A stretch of 64,000 bases of DNA from Streptococcaceae bacterium ESL0729 (GCA_029391995.1 CP113924.1:1209001-1273000); one strand, 5' to 3'. Counted from the first letter of the stretch, positions 32,207-41,747 are shown. Translations and numbers: made by a program. Notes: a model not told the origin generated them from the sequence alone.

Positions 32207-34675
32207 TTATTTAACCTTAAAGTTAATCTTGTCAGCAGAGCTTCCAACAGTGACTGTTTGTCCGGCTGAAATTTCACCACTTAAAAGCTTCTCACTTAGC
32301 TTGTCTTCAACCTCCCTTTGGATGGCACGTCTTAAAGGTCTTGCCCCGTATTCTGGATCAAAACCAACCTTGGCAATATGTTTACTTGCCGCTGGTGTAA
32401 TCTTAAGTTCTATATCCTGCTCCTTGAGACGATTTACGACGCCATTAAACATTAGTTTTACGATTTCTTGAATCTCTTTTTCTGATAGGTTGTGGAAGAC
32501 CAAAATCTCATCAACCCGGTTTAAAAATTCAGGTCTATAAGCCTTCTTAAGCTCCTCTAAAATCTTAGCCTTCATGGCCTTGTAGTCGCGAGCTTCATCC
32601 TTGCTTGAAAAACCAACTGTTTTTTCATCCCTAAGGGCAGTCGCTCCAATATTACTTGTCATGATAATAATGGTATTTCTAAAGTCAACCTTACGGCCCT
32701 TACTATCAGTTACAAAGCCATCATCAAGAATCTGTAAGAGAACATTAAAGACATCCGGATGAGCCTTTTCAATTTCATCAAGTAGGACTACTGAATAAGG
32801 TTTTTGGCGGACTTTTTCAGTCAATTGTCCGCCCTCATCAAAGCCAACATAACCCGGAGGAGCTCCAATCAAGCGACTGGTTGAAAATTTTTCCATGTAC
32901 TCACTCATGTCGATACGGATTAGATTGTCCTCGCTACCAAAGATAGTAGCTGAGAGGGCTTTAGCAAGCTCCGTTTTACCCACCCCTGTCGGTCCAAGGA
33001 ACATAAATGAACCAATTGGCCTACTTGGATCAGAAATCCCACTGCGTGACCTTCTAATTGCCCGGCTGACAGCTTCAATGGCCTCATCTTGGCCAACCAC
33101 TCGTTCATGAAGCTCCTTTTCAAGATGAATCAGACGACTGGCTTCTGACTGGGTCATTTGACTTACAGGAACCCCTGACAAATCACTTACAACTTCAATA
33201 ATATCAAGCTCTGACACCTTTAAATTACCAAGGGATTTTGGCTCATTTTTAATGTCTACAAGCTCCTTAAGGACAGCTTCTCTCTCCCTACGTAAATCCC
33301 TAATTTCACTTATCTTATGCTCTAAAAGGGCTGATTCGATTTCAAGATTTAAGAATTTTAACCTATCCTGTAAGTTTTGATAACCTTCCTTAGATTCCAG
33401 GCTATTAATTTTTACCCGAGCTGAAGCCTCATCAAGTAGGTCAATTGCCTTATCAGGTAGTTTACGACTTGGCATGTAGCGGACGCTATTTTTAACGGCA
33501 GCTTCAAGGGCACTATCTTCAATGGTCAAACCATGATAGTCTTCGTATCTGGCCTTTAGACCCCTTAAAATTTGAAGGGCTTCTTCTTCACTAGGCTCAT
33601 TAATTACTACCCGAGCCAGGCGTCTTTCAAGGGCTGAGTCCTTCTCAATCTTCTTTTGATATTCATCAAAAGTTGTTGAACCCATAAGCTGTAAGTCACC
33701 GCGAGCAAGGGCTGGTTTTAAAATATTTGAAGCATCAAGGGTTCCATCCATTCCACCACCTGAACTCATGATTGTATGGATTTCATCGATGAAAAGAATG
33801 GCATCTTGAGCCTTACTTACCTCATCAATAATGGCTGTCATCCTATCTTCAAATTCCCCCCGGAATTTAGTTCCCGCAAGGATTGATGAGATTTCAACTG
33901 ACATTAGTCGTTTGCCCTTTAAGTCCTCAGGGACCTCATCACGGGCAAGTTTAATGGCTAAACCTTCAGCAATAGCAGTCTTTCCGACCCCAGGCTCACC
34001 CACAAGGACAGGATTATTTTTACTTCTACGGCTTAAAATTTGAAGCACCCGTTCAACTTCCTTATCCCGACCAATCATAGGATCTAGCTTGTCCTCACGA
34101 GCCAGGCGGGTCATATCCCGAGCCACACTATCTAAGGTAGGCGTCTTGCTGTTGGGTGAAACATCAGCTGCTGTTCCCCTCTTTGAAGCTGGTAAAACAG
34201 GCTTGCGGCTAAGAAGAGCCTTGACGTCAAGGTGGGATTTATCAAGAAAACTCTTGAGTAATTTGCCTATATCAATGCCTAGGCTGACCAAGATTCTTCT
34301 GGCAAAAGAGTCATTATCAGAAACAAGAATATAAAAGAGATGCTCTGACCCAATCTCTTCTTGACCATTTTCTTGGGCCAAATATTGTGCTACTTCCAGA
34401 AGGCCTTCAAGCCTTGGCGATACCTGTAAAAGATCATCAAGGGTAAGGTCTAGCTGATTTGAAGAAAGAGCAGCTAGCTCAATATCAAAATCATCCCTAC
34501 CAAGGTTTAAATCCTTAAGTGCTGTTGATCCATAATTATCATAAAATTCCGCATAGGCTGCTAAAACATGACCAGTCCCAACCACCCTTGAATTGTAAGA
34601 AAAGGCAATCTTTTCTGCCTCCTCAAGTATTGACCTTACGGTCGGAGTAAACTTTAAGTTACTATTTAATTTCAT
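32207..34675 (-). CDS. clpC: ATP-dependent Clp protease ATP-binding subunit ClpC
   Basis: 822 residues. Clp N-domain repeats (about 1-145), NBD1 with Walker A GEPGVGKT (about 226-233) and FIDEIHTI, a middle coiled-coil (about 425-475, the ClpC-type M domain), NBD2 with GPTGVGKT (about 561-568) and VLLDEIEKAHPDV. It unfolds substrates and feeds them to ClpP, whose gene is at 41783-42379. Starts inside the end of ctsR (14-nt overlap). mcsA and mcsB, which lie between ctsR and clpC in Bacillus, are absent, as in streptococci. Controlled by CtsR through the operator upstream of ctsR. Confidence 0.97.
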   Translation of the reverse strand: MKLNSNLKFTPTVRSILEEAEKIAFSYNSRVVGTGHVLAAYAEFYDNYGSTALKDLNLGRDDFDIELAALSSNQLDLTLDDLLQVSPRLEGLLEVAQYLAQENGQEEIGSEHLFYILVSDNDSFARRILVSLGIDIGKLLKSFLDKSHLDVKALLSRKPVLPASKRGTAADVSPNSKTPTLDSVARDMTRLAREDKLDPMIGRDKEVERVLQILSRRSKNNPVLVGEPGVGKTAIAEGLAIKLARDEVPEDLKGKRLMSVEISSILAGTKFRGEFEDRMTAIIDEVSKAQDAILFIDEIHTIMSSGGGMDGTLDASNILKPALARGDLQLMGSTTFDEYQKKIEKDSALERRLARVVINEPSEEEALQILRGLKARYEDYHGLTIEDSALEAAVKNSVRYMPSRKLPDKAIDLLDEASARVKINSLESKEGYQNLQDRLKFLNLEIESALLEHKISEIRDLRREREAVLKELVDIKNEPKSLGNLKVSELDIIEVVSDLSGVPVSQMTQSEASRLIHLEKELHERVVGQDEAIEAVSRAIRRSRSGISDPSRPIGSFMFLGPTGVGKTELAKALSATIFGSEDNLIRIDMSEYMEKFSTSRLIGAPPGYVGFDEGGQLTEKVRQKPYSVVLLDEIEKAHPDVFNVLLQILDDGFVTDSKGRKVDFRNTIIIMTSNIGATALRDEKTVGFSSKDEARDYKAMKAKILEELKKAYRPEFLNRVDEILVFHNLSEKEIQEIVKLMFNGVVNRLKEQDIELKITPAASKHIAKVGFDPEYGARPLRRAIQREVEDKLSEKLLSGEISAGQTVTVGSSADKINFKVK

Positions 34676-35129
34676 CTTCTCTATCCAATCTTTGTAAAAA
34701 TGATTTCATCATTAGTGATCTTATGGCATCCTTATCCTTTGAATTAAAATTTGAATCATTCAAAACCGAAATCATAAGATTACCCTCCCGGTAGCTAATT
34801 ATCTCCTCTTCAAAGAGAAATTGAATTATATCCTTACTTGCTTTTTCATCAAGGAGTTTTGGCAGTTTGTCTTGCATATCTTGCAAAAATAGGTGCCTAT
34901 TTGAACACCTAACCCTTACAATTCTGATATAGCCACCACCTCCTCGCTTACTTAAAACTTCATAACCTCGAAGTAGGGTAAAGCGAGTTTTTATAACATA
35001 ATTTATCTGACTGGGAACTACATCAAAGGTCTCTGCAAGTTCAGAGCGTTTGATTTCAATTTCTGAAGCTTGCTCAAGAAGTCGCTTCAGATACTCTTCA
35101 ATCAAATCAGATGTATTCTTCCTACTCAC
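34662..35129 (-). CDS. ctsR: Transcriptional repressor CtsR
   Basis: Represses clp genes and releases DNA on heat stress. 155 residues from a GTG at 35129, giving SRKNTSDLIEEYLKRLL like other CtsR proteins; AAGGGAG is 7 nt away. The ATG two codons upstream (35135) almost touches that RBS. Winged HTH with FDVVPSQINYVIKTRF and the glycine-rich wing KRGGGGYIRIVR that contacts the operator. No McsB is encoded nearby. Overlaps clpC by 14 nt. A CtsR operator at 35156-35172 shows autoregulation. Confidence 0.94.
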   Translation of the reverse strand: MSRKNTSDLIEEYLKRLLEQASEIEIKRSELAETFDVVPSQINYVIKTRFTLLRGYEVLSKRGGGGYIRIVRVRCSNRHLFLQDMQDKLPKLLDEKASKDIIQFLFEEEIISYREGNLMISVLNDSNFNSKDKDAIRSLMMKSFLQRLDREDEIK

Positions 35130-35155
35130 CTTCATTCTCCCTTCCCATAAATTTA

Positions 35156-35172
35156 TTGACCTATACTGACCT
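35156..35172 (-). promoter_or_regulatory. CtsR operator upstream of ctsR-clpC
   Basis: Minus strand GGTCAGTATAGGTCAAT-type direct repeat (two GGTCA heptads, 10-bp period), against the consensus GGTCAAANANGGTCAAA. It lies just downstream of a TATAAT -10 (35185-35180), so bound CtsR would cover the start point. Confidence 0.85.
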
Positions 35173-35439
35173 TAGCTTAATTATAAACAAATTTTATAAA
35201 ATATTCCATGCTTATACCTTATAAAACTAACTTTAAGGCCCTCATGACTAATTTTAATGAAATAAAAGACCAGAAATTAATCTGGTCTTTCATGTAGGAG
35301 TTTTTAGGAGTTTTGTTTACTTAGGATTTAGAATCCCTTAGGAGTTTTGTTATTTATGAAAAAGTTTTACGACCTTGGTCGATAGATATATAATAAAACT
35401 TTTTGCCTGATGGTACATCAGTCTAAAGTACCATTTATT
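35173..35439. other. Structured intergenic region between ctsR and recG
   Basis: About 300 bp without a gene. It holds the ctsR promoter, a terminator-like hairpin (AAAGACCAG/CTGGTCTTT, 35266-35291), three copies of TAGGAGTTTT (35295-35348), a plus-strand ATG mini-ORF (35357-35386, MKKFYDLGR), an 11-bp inverted repeat AAAAAGTTTTA/TAAAACTTTTT (35360-35405) with CGACC/GGTCG inside, and ATGGTAC/GTACCAT (35410-35434). Confidence 0.6.
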
Positions 35440-37455
35440 TTAATCAAAGATATCAAGATCAGATAAGTTTTCAAAGAGCAGCCTATACTGGGGATTGGAC
35501 CTTAAGTTATCATCCTCAAATATCGCTTCTGCCTCAAGTCTTGCTGCTTCTAAGATATTATAGTCAACAACAATATCAGACACCGTAAACTCTGGTAGAC
35601 CTGATTGACGAAGGCCAAATATCTCACCAGATCCCCGCATCCTAAGATCTGCTTCTGCTAAAACAAAGCCATTATTCGTCTCAGTCATAATTTTCATCCG
35701 CTCCTTTCCTTGATCACTTTTAGGATTGGCGACAAGGATGGCGTAGGACTTTTTGCTTCCCCGACCAACCCGACCCCTAAGCTGATGGAGCTGGCTGAGT
35801 CCAAAGCGGTCAGCATTCATAATCACCATAATTGTTGCATCAGGCACATTAACCCCAACCTCAATTACAGTCGTTGACACTAGAATATCATATTCCTTGG
35901 CCTTAAAAGAGGTCATGATTTCATCCTTTTCCTGGGCCTTCATCCGACCATGCAAAAGGGCAATCTTAGCCTGATCTCCAAAGTAATCTTTTAAATCCTG
36001 GTAAAGATCTTGGGCATTTTTAAGGTCCAAGGTCTCACTTTCTTCAATTAAGGGAGAAATAAAATAAACCTGGGCCCCTTTCTTAAGTTCATCCTTAATC
36101 CATGCCAAGACTTGAGAAAATTGCTCCTGCCTGGTCCACCTGGTTGTGATAGGAACACGCCCCTTAGGTAATTCATCAATGATTGAAACATCCATATCCC
36201 CGTAGGAGGTAATAGCAAGTGTCCTTGGAATAGGAGTTGCCGTCATCATGAGAACATCAGAATTTTCACCCTTTTCCCTAAGGAATTTTCTTTGTTTGAC
36301 CCCAAAACGGTGCTGCTCGTCTGTAATAACTAAGCCCAAATTTTTAAACTCAACCCCATCCTGAATCAGAGCATGGGTTCCGACAACCATATCAACTGAA
36401 CCTGCTACAAGCCCAGCCAAAACCTCCCTTTTATCAGCAGGCTTCATCCCACTAGTTAGAAGACCAACCCTAAGTTCTGGAAAGAGTTCCTTTAGACTTA
36501 AAAGATGCTGGTTGGCCAAAATTTCTGTCGGTACCATCATGGCTGATTGAAAACCCGCCGTATGGGCTGCGTACATGGCTAAAGAAGCTACAGCCGTCTT
36601 ACCTGAGCCAACATCTCCTTGCAGGAGACGATTCATGTGGTTATTAGATCTTAAATCCCTACATATTTCATCAAGAGCCCTCTCTTGAGCCTGGGTCAGG
36701 TCAAAGGGTAGTTGATTTATTTTTTCTAATAAAAGCTTATCATCATAGGGCAGACTTAGGCCCTTAGTCAATTTTTTATCCCTATATTTCAAGGCCTGCA
36801 TCTTAAGTTGAAAGTAAAATAATTCCTCAAATTTTACCCTCCTTAGGGCTTGCCTGTGGGCCTCATCATCTTCTGGAAAGTGCATATTAAAAACAGCAAG
36901 ACTTCTTGGGAGCAGGCGATACTTTTCAAGAAGATAGGCCGGTAGGGTTTCCTCTATAAGATTAAGGGCTCCAAGGTCCATAACCTGCTTGATTAAAGAT
37001 ACAAGCTTTCCCTGTTTAACCCCCTCCTTGAGCCGGTAAACAGGCTCACGCCCATTGTCAATCTGAGCCAAAAGCTTGATTCCAGACAGGGCTGCCCTTC
37101 TAGCATCCCACTTTCCGTAAATAGCAAGGTTTGCCCCGACTTCGATTTTTTGAGCCAGGTAGGCCTGGTTAAAAAAGCTGACTGAAATTACCAGCTCATC
37201 TTGCTTAATTTTAAAATTTAGACGATTTTTCTTAAATCCATAGTACCGACTAGAGACTGGTGTTACAACTACTCCAACTACTGTCGCCTTCTCTCCGTCC
37301 ATTAGTTCAAGGGCTGACTTACCTGAAAAGTCCTCGTACCTAAAGGGAAAGTAAAAAAGTAGGTCTTCAAGGGTTGAAATACCAAGTTTCTGATAATTTT
37401 CAAGGGCCTTGGGACCTACACCCTTAAGATACTGAATTGAATCACTTAATTTCAT
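35440..37455 (-). CDS. recG: ATP-dependent DNA helicase RecG
   Basis: Remodels stalled replication forks and Holliday junctions. 671 residues. N-terminal wedge/OB domain (about 1-150), helicase motif I GDVGSGKTAVA (280-290), DEQH box ITDEQHRFG (379-382), motif III MMTATPIPRTLA, and the C-terminal helicase domain with VIEVGVNVPDATIM, QLRGRVGRG and the TRG segment GSGEIFGLRQSGLPEF. Full length. Flanked by a 300-bp structured gap downstream and a lipoprotein gene further along; no operon partner is obvious. Confidence 0.97.
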   Translation of the reverse strand: MKLSDSIQYLKGVGPKALENYQKLGISTLEDLLFYFPFRYEDFSGKSALELMDGEKATVVGVVVTPVSSRYYGFKKNRLNFKIKQDELVISVSFFNQAYLAQKIEVGANLAIYGKWDARRAALSGIKLLAQIDNGREPVYRLKEGVKQGKLVSLIKQVMDLGALNLIEETLPAYLLEKYRLLPRSLAVFNMHFPEDDEAHRQALRRVKFEELFYFQLKMQALKYRDKKLTKGLSLPYDDKLLLEKINQLPFDLTQAQERALDEICRDLRSNNHMNRLLQGDVGSGKTAVASLAMYAAHTAGFQSAMMVPTEILANQHLLSLKELFPELRVGLLTSGMKPADKREVLAGLVAGSVDMVVGTHALIQDGVEFKNLGLVITDEQHRFGVKQRKFLREKGENSDVLMMTATPIPRTLAITSYGDMDVSIIDELPKGRVPITTRWTRQEQFSQVLAWIKDELKKGAQVYFISPLIEESETLDLKNAQDLYQDLKDYFGDQAKIALLHGRMKAQEKDEIMTSFKAKEYDILVSTTVIEVGVNVPDATIMVIMNADRFGLSQLHQLRGRVGRGSKKSYAILVANPKSDQGKERMKIMTETNNGFVLAEADLRMRGSGEIFGLRQSGLPEFTVSDIVVDYNILEAARLEAEAIFEDDNLRSNPQYRLLFENLSDLDIFD

Positions 37456-37579
37456 ACACTCTACCAGATTACCTGGCGTCCTTTCTGTAACTTTTCTTGC
37501 CTTCAGTATAGCATAAATAGTTACACTTTCAGATGATGGCTAATCAGCAAGACTGCTAAGAAAAATAAGTAAAATAAGT

Positions 37580-37605
37580 AAAAAAGACAAACTAAGTTGT
37601 CTTTT
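37580..37605 (-). terminator. Terminator of a lipoprotein gene
   Basis: Minus strand AAAAGACAA-CTTAG-TTTGTCTTTTT with T6, just after the stop of the gene ending at 37607. It is followed by a short direct repeat (AAAATAAGT twice). Confidence 0.8.
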
Positions 37606-37606
37606 G

Positions 37607-38239
37607 TCAAAAAATAAATTTGTCTTCCAAATACTTATAAGCAAAAGCCTTATCATAATCCTGAACAGTAAAAGTTAAATCATCACCATGACCTAAGACC
37701 ACATTACAAGCAGTTGACCCATAAGTAGTTCCCCCATCATAAAAATCACCATTTAAGGTATAAAAAATAGTAGTAGCGTCTTCAAGATTAGCATAAATAT
37801 GACCATTGAATTCCTTGGTCAGGCCTCTGTAATTTCGATCAAAATATATTCGAAAAACTTTATCAATTGCCCTAGATTCTCCTTCTTCACTTGTTTGACA
37901 GTAAAATTTAATCCTTGGACGGTAGTCATCAGTGACTAAAATTTCCCTCGAAAAAATTCGGAAGGTCTCTCCTACTTGATTCTCTCCTTCAATTATATTT
38001 TGATTGATTTCCTCTGTTGCAAGATTCCTAGTAATCCCTTCAGTCTTAGCAATTTCTGCCGCAAGCTGATCCTTGGTTAAAGGCGGTGTAATATTAGTCT
38101 GCTTGTCTACATCCCCAATTTTAGAACTACTGGATGTGGAATCAGTAGTAGAAGGTTTAGAGACAGCTCTCCCCTGTTTACAGCCAGTTAAAGAGGTAAA
38201 GGTAAAAGTTAAAATTATTACTGCTAGTATTTTTTTCAT
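37607..38239 (-). CDS. Putative lipoprotein of unknown function
   Basis: 210 residues. Signal peptide MKKILAVIILTFTFTSLTGC with lipobox LTGC (Cys 20), then a Ser/Thr-rich linker (about 28-45) and a folded domain (about 55-210) rich in aromatic residues (IFSREILVTDDYRPRIKFY; FYTLNGDFYDGGTTYGS). Exposed on the outer face of the membrane. Family not recognised. Monocistronic, ends at its own terminator. Confidence 0.8.
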   Translation of the reverse strand: MKKILAVIILTFTFTSLTGCKQGRAVSKPSTTDSTSSSSKIGDVDKQTNITPPLTKDQLAAEIAKTEGITRNLATEEINQNIIEGENQVGETFRIFSREILVTDDYRPRIKFYCQTSEEGESRAIDKVFRIYFDRNYRGLTKEFNGHIYANLEDATTIFYTLNGDFYDGGTTYGSTACNVVLGHGDDLTFTVQDYDKAFAYKYLEDKFIF

Positions 38240-38319
38240 TCTAAACTCCCATCTACCTCTGACTCTACCACAAAATTAGATTTTTGTGAAATAAATATCT
38301 ATTTTTATAAGCAAATCAT

Positions 38320-38344
38320 AAAAAAAGACCCCATAAGGGTCTTA
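38320..38344 (-). terminator. Terminator of asp23-fakA
   Basis: Minus strand AAGACCC-TTAT-GGGGTCTT followed by T6-7. Confidence 0.85.
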
Positions 38345-38350
38345 TATTTA

Positions 38351-40024
38351 TTATTCAACACTAAATAGGTAAGGATAAACTGGTTGATCTCCTTGATGAA
38401 TTTCAACTTCAACTTCTGGATAGTCTTCTTCGATATCCTCAGCAAGACTTTCAGCAAGTTCGCGGCTTCCATCTTCACCGACATAGATGGCTACAATTTC
38501 ACTTTCATCAGTAAGCATCTTGTCAAGAGTTGCACTCAGTGCATCCCCCATGTCAGGGGTTGACACAACGATTTTGTTATCAATCATTCCTAGTATGTCA
38601 TTTTCATGGATTTCAAGGCCATCAATCGTAGTATCACGAACAGCATTGGTTACTGATCCGCTAACAACATCAGAAAGGGCTTGAGTCATACGTTCCTTGT
38701 TCTCTTCCAGGCTACGGCTTGGATCAAAGCTTAAGAGGGCCGTAAATCCTTGAGGAACGGTTCTTGATTCAACAACAAGGGCTGGCTTTTCAACAACATC
38801 TGCCGCTGTTTGAGCAGCCATAAAGATATTCTTGTTATTTGGTAGGATAATAATATTTTTAGCATTAACACTTTCGATGGCTACAACAATATCCTCAGTT
38901 GATGGATTCATTGTTTGACCACCACTTATAACATAGTCAACACCTAGGCCCTTAAAGACCTTAGCTAGTCCATCACCGGCAGCAATTGCAATTATCCCAA
39001 ATTCCTTAGCTTCTTCTAAAGGAGCTGTTGGAGCTTGTTGGGCTTCTTTTTCAAGGACATCGTCATGCTGGTTACGCATGTTGTCAACTTTTACCTTAAC
39101 CAGGCTTCCGTATTTAAGACCTTCTTGCATGACAAGACCTGGATCTTCTGTATGAACATGGACTTTTACAATCTCATCATCATTTACAACTAAAAGAGAG
39201 TCACCTAGATCATTAAGGTAGGTACGAAATTCATCATAGTCAAATTCTTTTCTAGCAGTAGGACCCTTACCTAGGGCAACCATAATCTCGGTACAATAAC
39301 CAAACTTAATATCTTCCGTTGCCACATGTCCTGCGACTGACTTATGGTGTTCTGCATTTACCATCTCATCCATGACAGCTGGTGTCGCAACAAAGTCAAC
39401 ACTTTCTAGGTACTCACCAGTCGCTGCTGCAAGGAAGCCTTCATAAATGTAAACTAGACCTTGTCCGCCTGAATCAACTACACCAACCTCCTTAAGAACT
39501 GGAAGCATGTCAGGTGTTTTGGCAAGGGCAACATTTGCTCCCTCAAGGGTAGCACGCATGACCTCAATTGCATCATCAGTTTCTTCAGCCTTTTTTAGGG
39601 CGTAAGTGGCTGCCCCGCGGGCAACTGTAAGGATGGTCCCCTCAACTGGTTTCATAACAGCCTTATAGGCAACCTCAACTCCTCCTTGAAGGGCAGAAGC
39701 TAGTGCCTTACCATCAAGGACATCAAGGTCTACGATTTTCTGACCAAAACCACGGAAAAGCTGGCTTAGGATAACTCCACTATTACCACGTGCTCCCATT
39801 AGAAGCCCTTTTGATAAAATCTGTGCTACCTGCCCAACTGTCGCTGCTGGCTTATCTGCTACTTCCTTGGCACCATTTGTGATTGTCATACCCATGTTTG
39901 TCCCAGTGTCACCATCTGGAACAGGGAATACATTAAGGGAATTCACATATTCTGCTTGGTTATTCAGACGAGAACTTCCTGCTTGAACCATTTCTTGAAA
40001 TAGACTTGCATTAATTTTTGACAT
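38351..40024 (-). CDS. fakA: Fatty acid kinase catalytic subunit FakA (DAK2/DegV-associated, YloV-like)
   Basis: 557 residues. N-terminal DAK2 kinase domain (about 5-200) with NVFPVPDGDTGTNMGMT, the nucleotide and Mg site, and GARGNSGVILSQLFRG; middle and C-terminal domains with IIILPNNKN and GDQPVYPYLFSVE. With a FakB fatty-acid-binding protein it phosphorylates exogenous fatty acids for membrane lipid synthesis; FakB genes are not in this window. It starts directly after the asp23 stop (TAA-A-ATG), and the pair is conserved through Bacilli. Confidence 0.94.
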   Translation of the reverse strand: MSKINASLFQEMVQAGSSRLNNQAEYVNSLNVFPVPDGDTGTNMGMTITNGAKEVADKPAATVGQVAQILSKGLLMGARGNSGVILSQLFRGFGQKIVDLDVLDGKALASALQGGVEVAYKAVMKPVEGTILTVARGAATYALKKAEETDDAIEVMRATLEGANVALAKTPDMLPVLKEVGVVDSGGQGLVYIYEGFLAAATGEYLESVDFVATPAVMDEMVNAEHHKSVAGHVATEDIKFGYCTEIMVALGKGPTARKEFDYDEFRTYLNDLGDSLLVVNDDEIVKVHVHTEDPGLVMQEGLKYGSLVKVKVDNMRNQHDDVLEKEAQQAPTAPLEEAKEFGIIAIAAGDGLAKVFKGLGVDYVISGGQTMNPSTEDIVVAIESVNAKNIIILPNNKNIFMAAQTAADVVEKPALVVESRTVPQGFTALLSFDPSRSLEENKERMTQALSDVVSGSVTNAVRDTTIDGLEIHENDILGMIDNKIVVSTPDMGDALSATLDKMLTDESEIVAIYVGEDGSRELAESLAEDIEEDYPEVEVEIHQGDQPVYPYLFSVE

Positions 40025-40025
40025 T

Positions 40026-40388
40026 TTACTTTGCTACCACCTTCACATCTTGCACAAAAATATTTACTGAGTCAGCAACAACACCAAGTTGATTTTCTAG
40101 GTTAAACTTGACCCGCTCCTGAATATTTTTAGCAACCTCATTTATTTTTACACCATAACTAACAACGACATAAACATCGACAGTTATGCCTTCTTCTTTA
40201 TTGGAGATGACTACACCTTTTGAATAATTTTCCTGACCTAAAATAACCTTAAAGCTATCTTTGACTGCACTCTTGCTCGTCATACCAACAACTCCGAAAA
40301 TTTCAGTCGTGCTCGCACCAACAACTGTCGAAAGAACATCATTTTCAATTTCGACAGCACCGTTCTTTGTATTAATAGTAACAGTCAT
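40026..40388 (-). CDS. Asp23/Gls24 family envelope stress protein (YloU-like)
   Basis: 120 residues. Asp23 domain: GAVEIENDVLSTVVGASTTEIFGVVGM, KGVVISNKEEGITVDVYVVVSYGVKINEVAKNIQERVK, DSVNIFVQDVKVV. No membrane segment. The family is linked to cell-envelope stress; YloU homologues always sit before fakA/yloV, and the exact role is unsettled. The next gene starts after one base. Confidence 0.93.
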   Translation of the reverse strand: MTVTINTKNGAVEIENDVLSTVVGASTTEIFGVVGMTSKSAVKDSFKVILGQENYSKGVVISNKEEGITVDVYVVVSYGVKINEVAKNIQERVKFNLENQLGVVADSVNIFVQDVKVVAK

Positions 40389-40500
40389 TTTTTCTGCTCC
40401 TTAGAATTTAATTACTGTAATTCTATCATAATTCTTGAAAATAAAAAAGTCGCGACTCAGCACGACGGTCTTTTATTCTATTGATTAATCAATAATAAAA

Positions 40501-40689
40501 TTAGATACGTTCAACTTTACCTGATTTAAGAGCACGAGCTGAAGCCCAAACTTTTTTAGGTTTACCATCGATAAGAACAGTTACTTTTTGAAGGTTTGGT
40601 TTGAAAGTACGCTTAGTTTTGTTCATAGCATGTGAACGGTTGTTTCCTGATACAGTCTTACGACCAGTAAAATAACAAACTTTAGCCAT
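40501..40689 (-). CDS. rpmB: 50S ribosomal protein L28
   Basis: 62 residues, family length: [55 protein letters not shown]. No zinc motif. In many Firmicutes rpmB is divergent from asp23; here both are on the same strand with 112 bp between them. The leader (about 60 nt) has a small ATAGAT/ATCTAT hairpin. Likely promoter TTGCAA-16-TAAAAT on the minus strand at about 40765-40738. Confidence 0.97.
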   Translation of the reverse strand: MAKVCYFTGRKTVSGNNRSHAMNKTKRTFKPNLQKVTVLIDGKPKKVWASARALKSGKVERI

Positions 40690-40880
40690 TTTTATATCTC
40701 CTGTTAAATTTTTTTGTTAATCATAGATAACATACTAATCTATTTTATCATAATTATAACTTATTGCAAGAGGTTTATTAGCTTTTTTATCTTTCAAAAA
40801 TACCAAGTCAACACCTTAATGAAGATTATAACAGCCTTTATATTAAGCCAATTCCACTGGATTGATCTACTTATTGCGAA

Positions 40881-40903
40881 AAAAGACCTCCAAGGGAGGT
40901 CTT
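40881..40903 (-). terminator. Terminator downstream of the 40973 lipoprotein gene
   Basis: Minus strand AAGACCTCC-CTT-GGAGGTCTT then T4-6, about 70 nt after the stop codon. Confidence 0.8.
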
Positions 40904-40972
40904 AAACATATTTACTGGTAAGATAAAAAATAGCTACCGGGAAAAATTATTTTAAGAAGAAAGATTTTTCTT

Positions 40973-41635
40973 TTATCCTACAATCTGCCAACTTCCATCA
41001 TTTTTTACAAAACAAGGGAAAGTACCACCATACTCGCCTGGATAATTTTTTAGGACAACATTAACTGTAATTCCATTCTTATTTTTCATACCTGTGCTAA
41101 GGAGTAAGCCATATTTTTCATCATATTCTTTCAGACCTTCTCTAATAATTCTCATAGCTACTTCTTCATTTAAGCTTGATGAATCAACGGGAAAAGACGC
41201 CTTTCCACGTGAACGACGGGGCAAACCATCTTCCCTAGCTGGTAACTCTGCATCAATTGCATCTATCTCCTCATCAGTCATACTTACCCCGTTATACTCC
41301 TCATTGCGGGCAATATCTTCTGGGGTCAACCCAGCATTATAGTCTACTTCCTTGGATCCATCGCTTGAAGTGACTGTATCTCCACTATTTTCTTGGTTAG
41401 GTGAAACTATAGCAATTGCTTCCTGGCTTGCCTTGTCTTCTACTAAATCAAGGTCCTCACTTTTATCTTCATTGACCTGAATGTCTTTATTACTAGATTT
41501 ATTGGCTGTATTTTCATTAGTCAGCCCAGATTTTTCAGTTTTTACCTCGTTCATAGTTTTGACTTCAGATGTCTTGTGATTGCCACAAGCAGTAAGAATA
41601 ACGACTGAAGATAAGATAAATAGATACTTTTTCAT
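40973..41635 (-). CDS. Acidic putative lipoprotein of unknown function
   Basis: 220 residues. Signal MKKYLFILSSVVILTAC with lipobox LTAC (Cys 17), then a long charged, Asn/Ser/Glu-rich linker (about 20-95) and a C-terminal domain (about 145-220) with a repeated-looking LKEYDEKYGLLLSTGM and FPCFVKNDGSWQIVG end. PAREDGLPRRSRGK near residue 130 resembles a dibasic cleavage-like spacer but nothing firm. Surface exposed; family not recognised. Located between rpmB and clpP on the same strand, with its own terminator. Confidence 0.78.
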   Translation of the reverse strand: MKKYLFILSSVVILTACGNHKTSEVKTMNEVKTEKSGLTNENTANKSSNKDIQVNEDKSEDLDLVEDKASQEAIAIVSPNQENSGDTVTSSDGSKEVDYNAGLTPEDIARNEEYNGVSMTDEEIDAIDAELPAREDGLPRRSRGKASFPVDSSSLNEEVAMRIIREGLKEYDEKYGLLLSTGMKNKNGITVNVVLKNYPGEYGGTFPCFVKNDGSWQIVG

Positions 41636-41747
41636 TTTTGCTCCTTATAAGTTTTTATCTAAGTTTTTATCGTTTTATGATATAAAAATCACAAATAACC
41701 CCATAATTATAGCTTTTTATCTGCTAAAAACAAAATTTTTACCAGAT

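Noticed and set aside
32142-32471. Plus-strand ORF opposite the clpC end
   Set aside because: It is antisense to the conserved ClpC C-terminus and starts inside the clpC terminator.
40714-40905. Small plus-strand ORF between rpmB and a lipoprotein gene
   Set aside because: No RBS, A/T-driven composition (Ile/Phe-rich), and it overlaps the rpmB promoter and a terminator.
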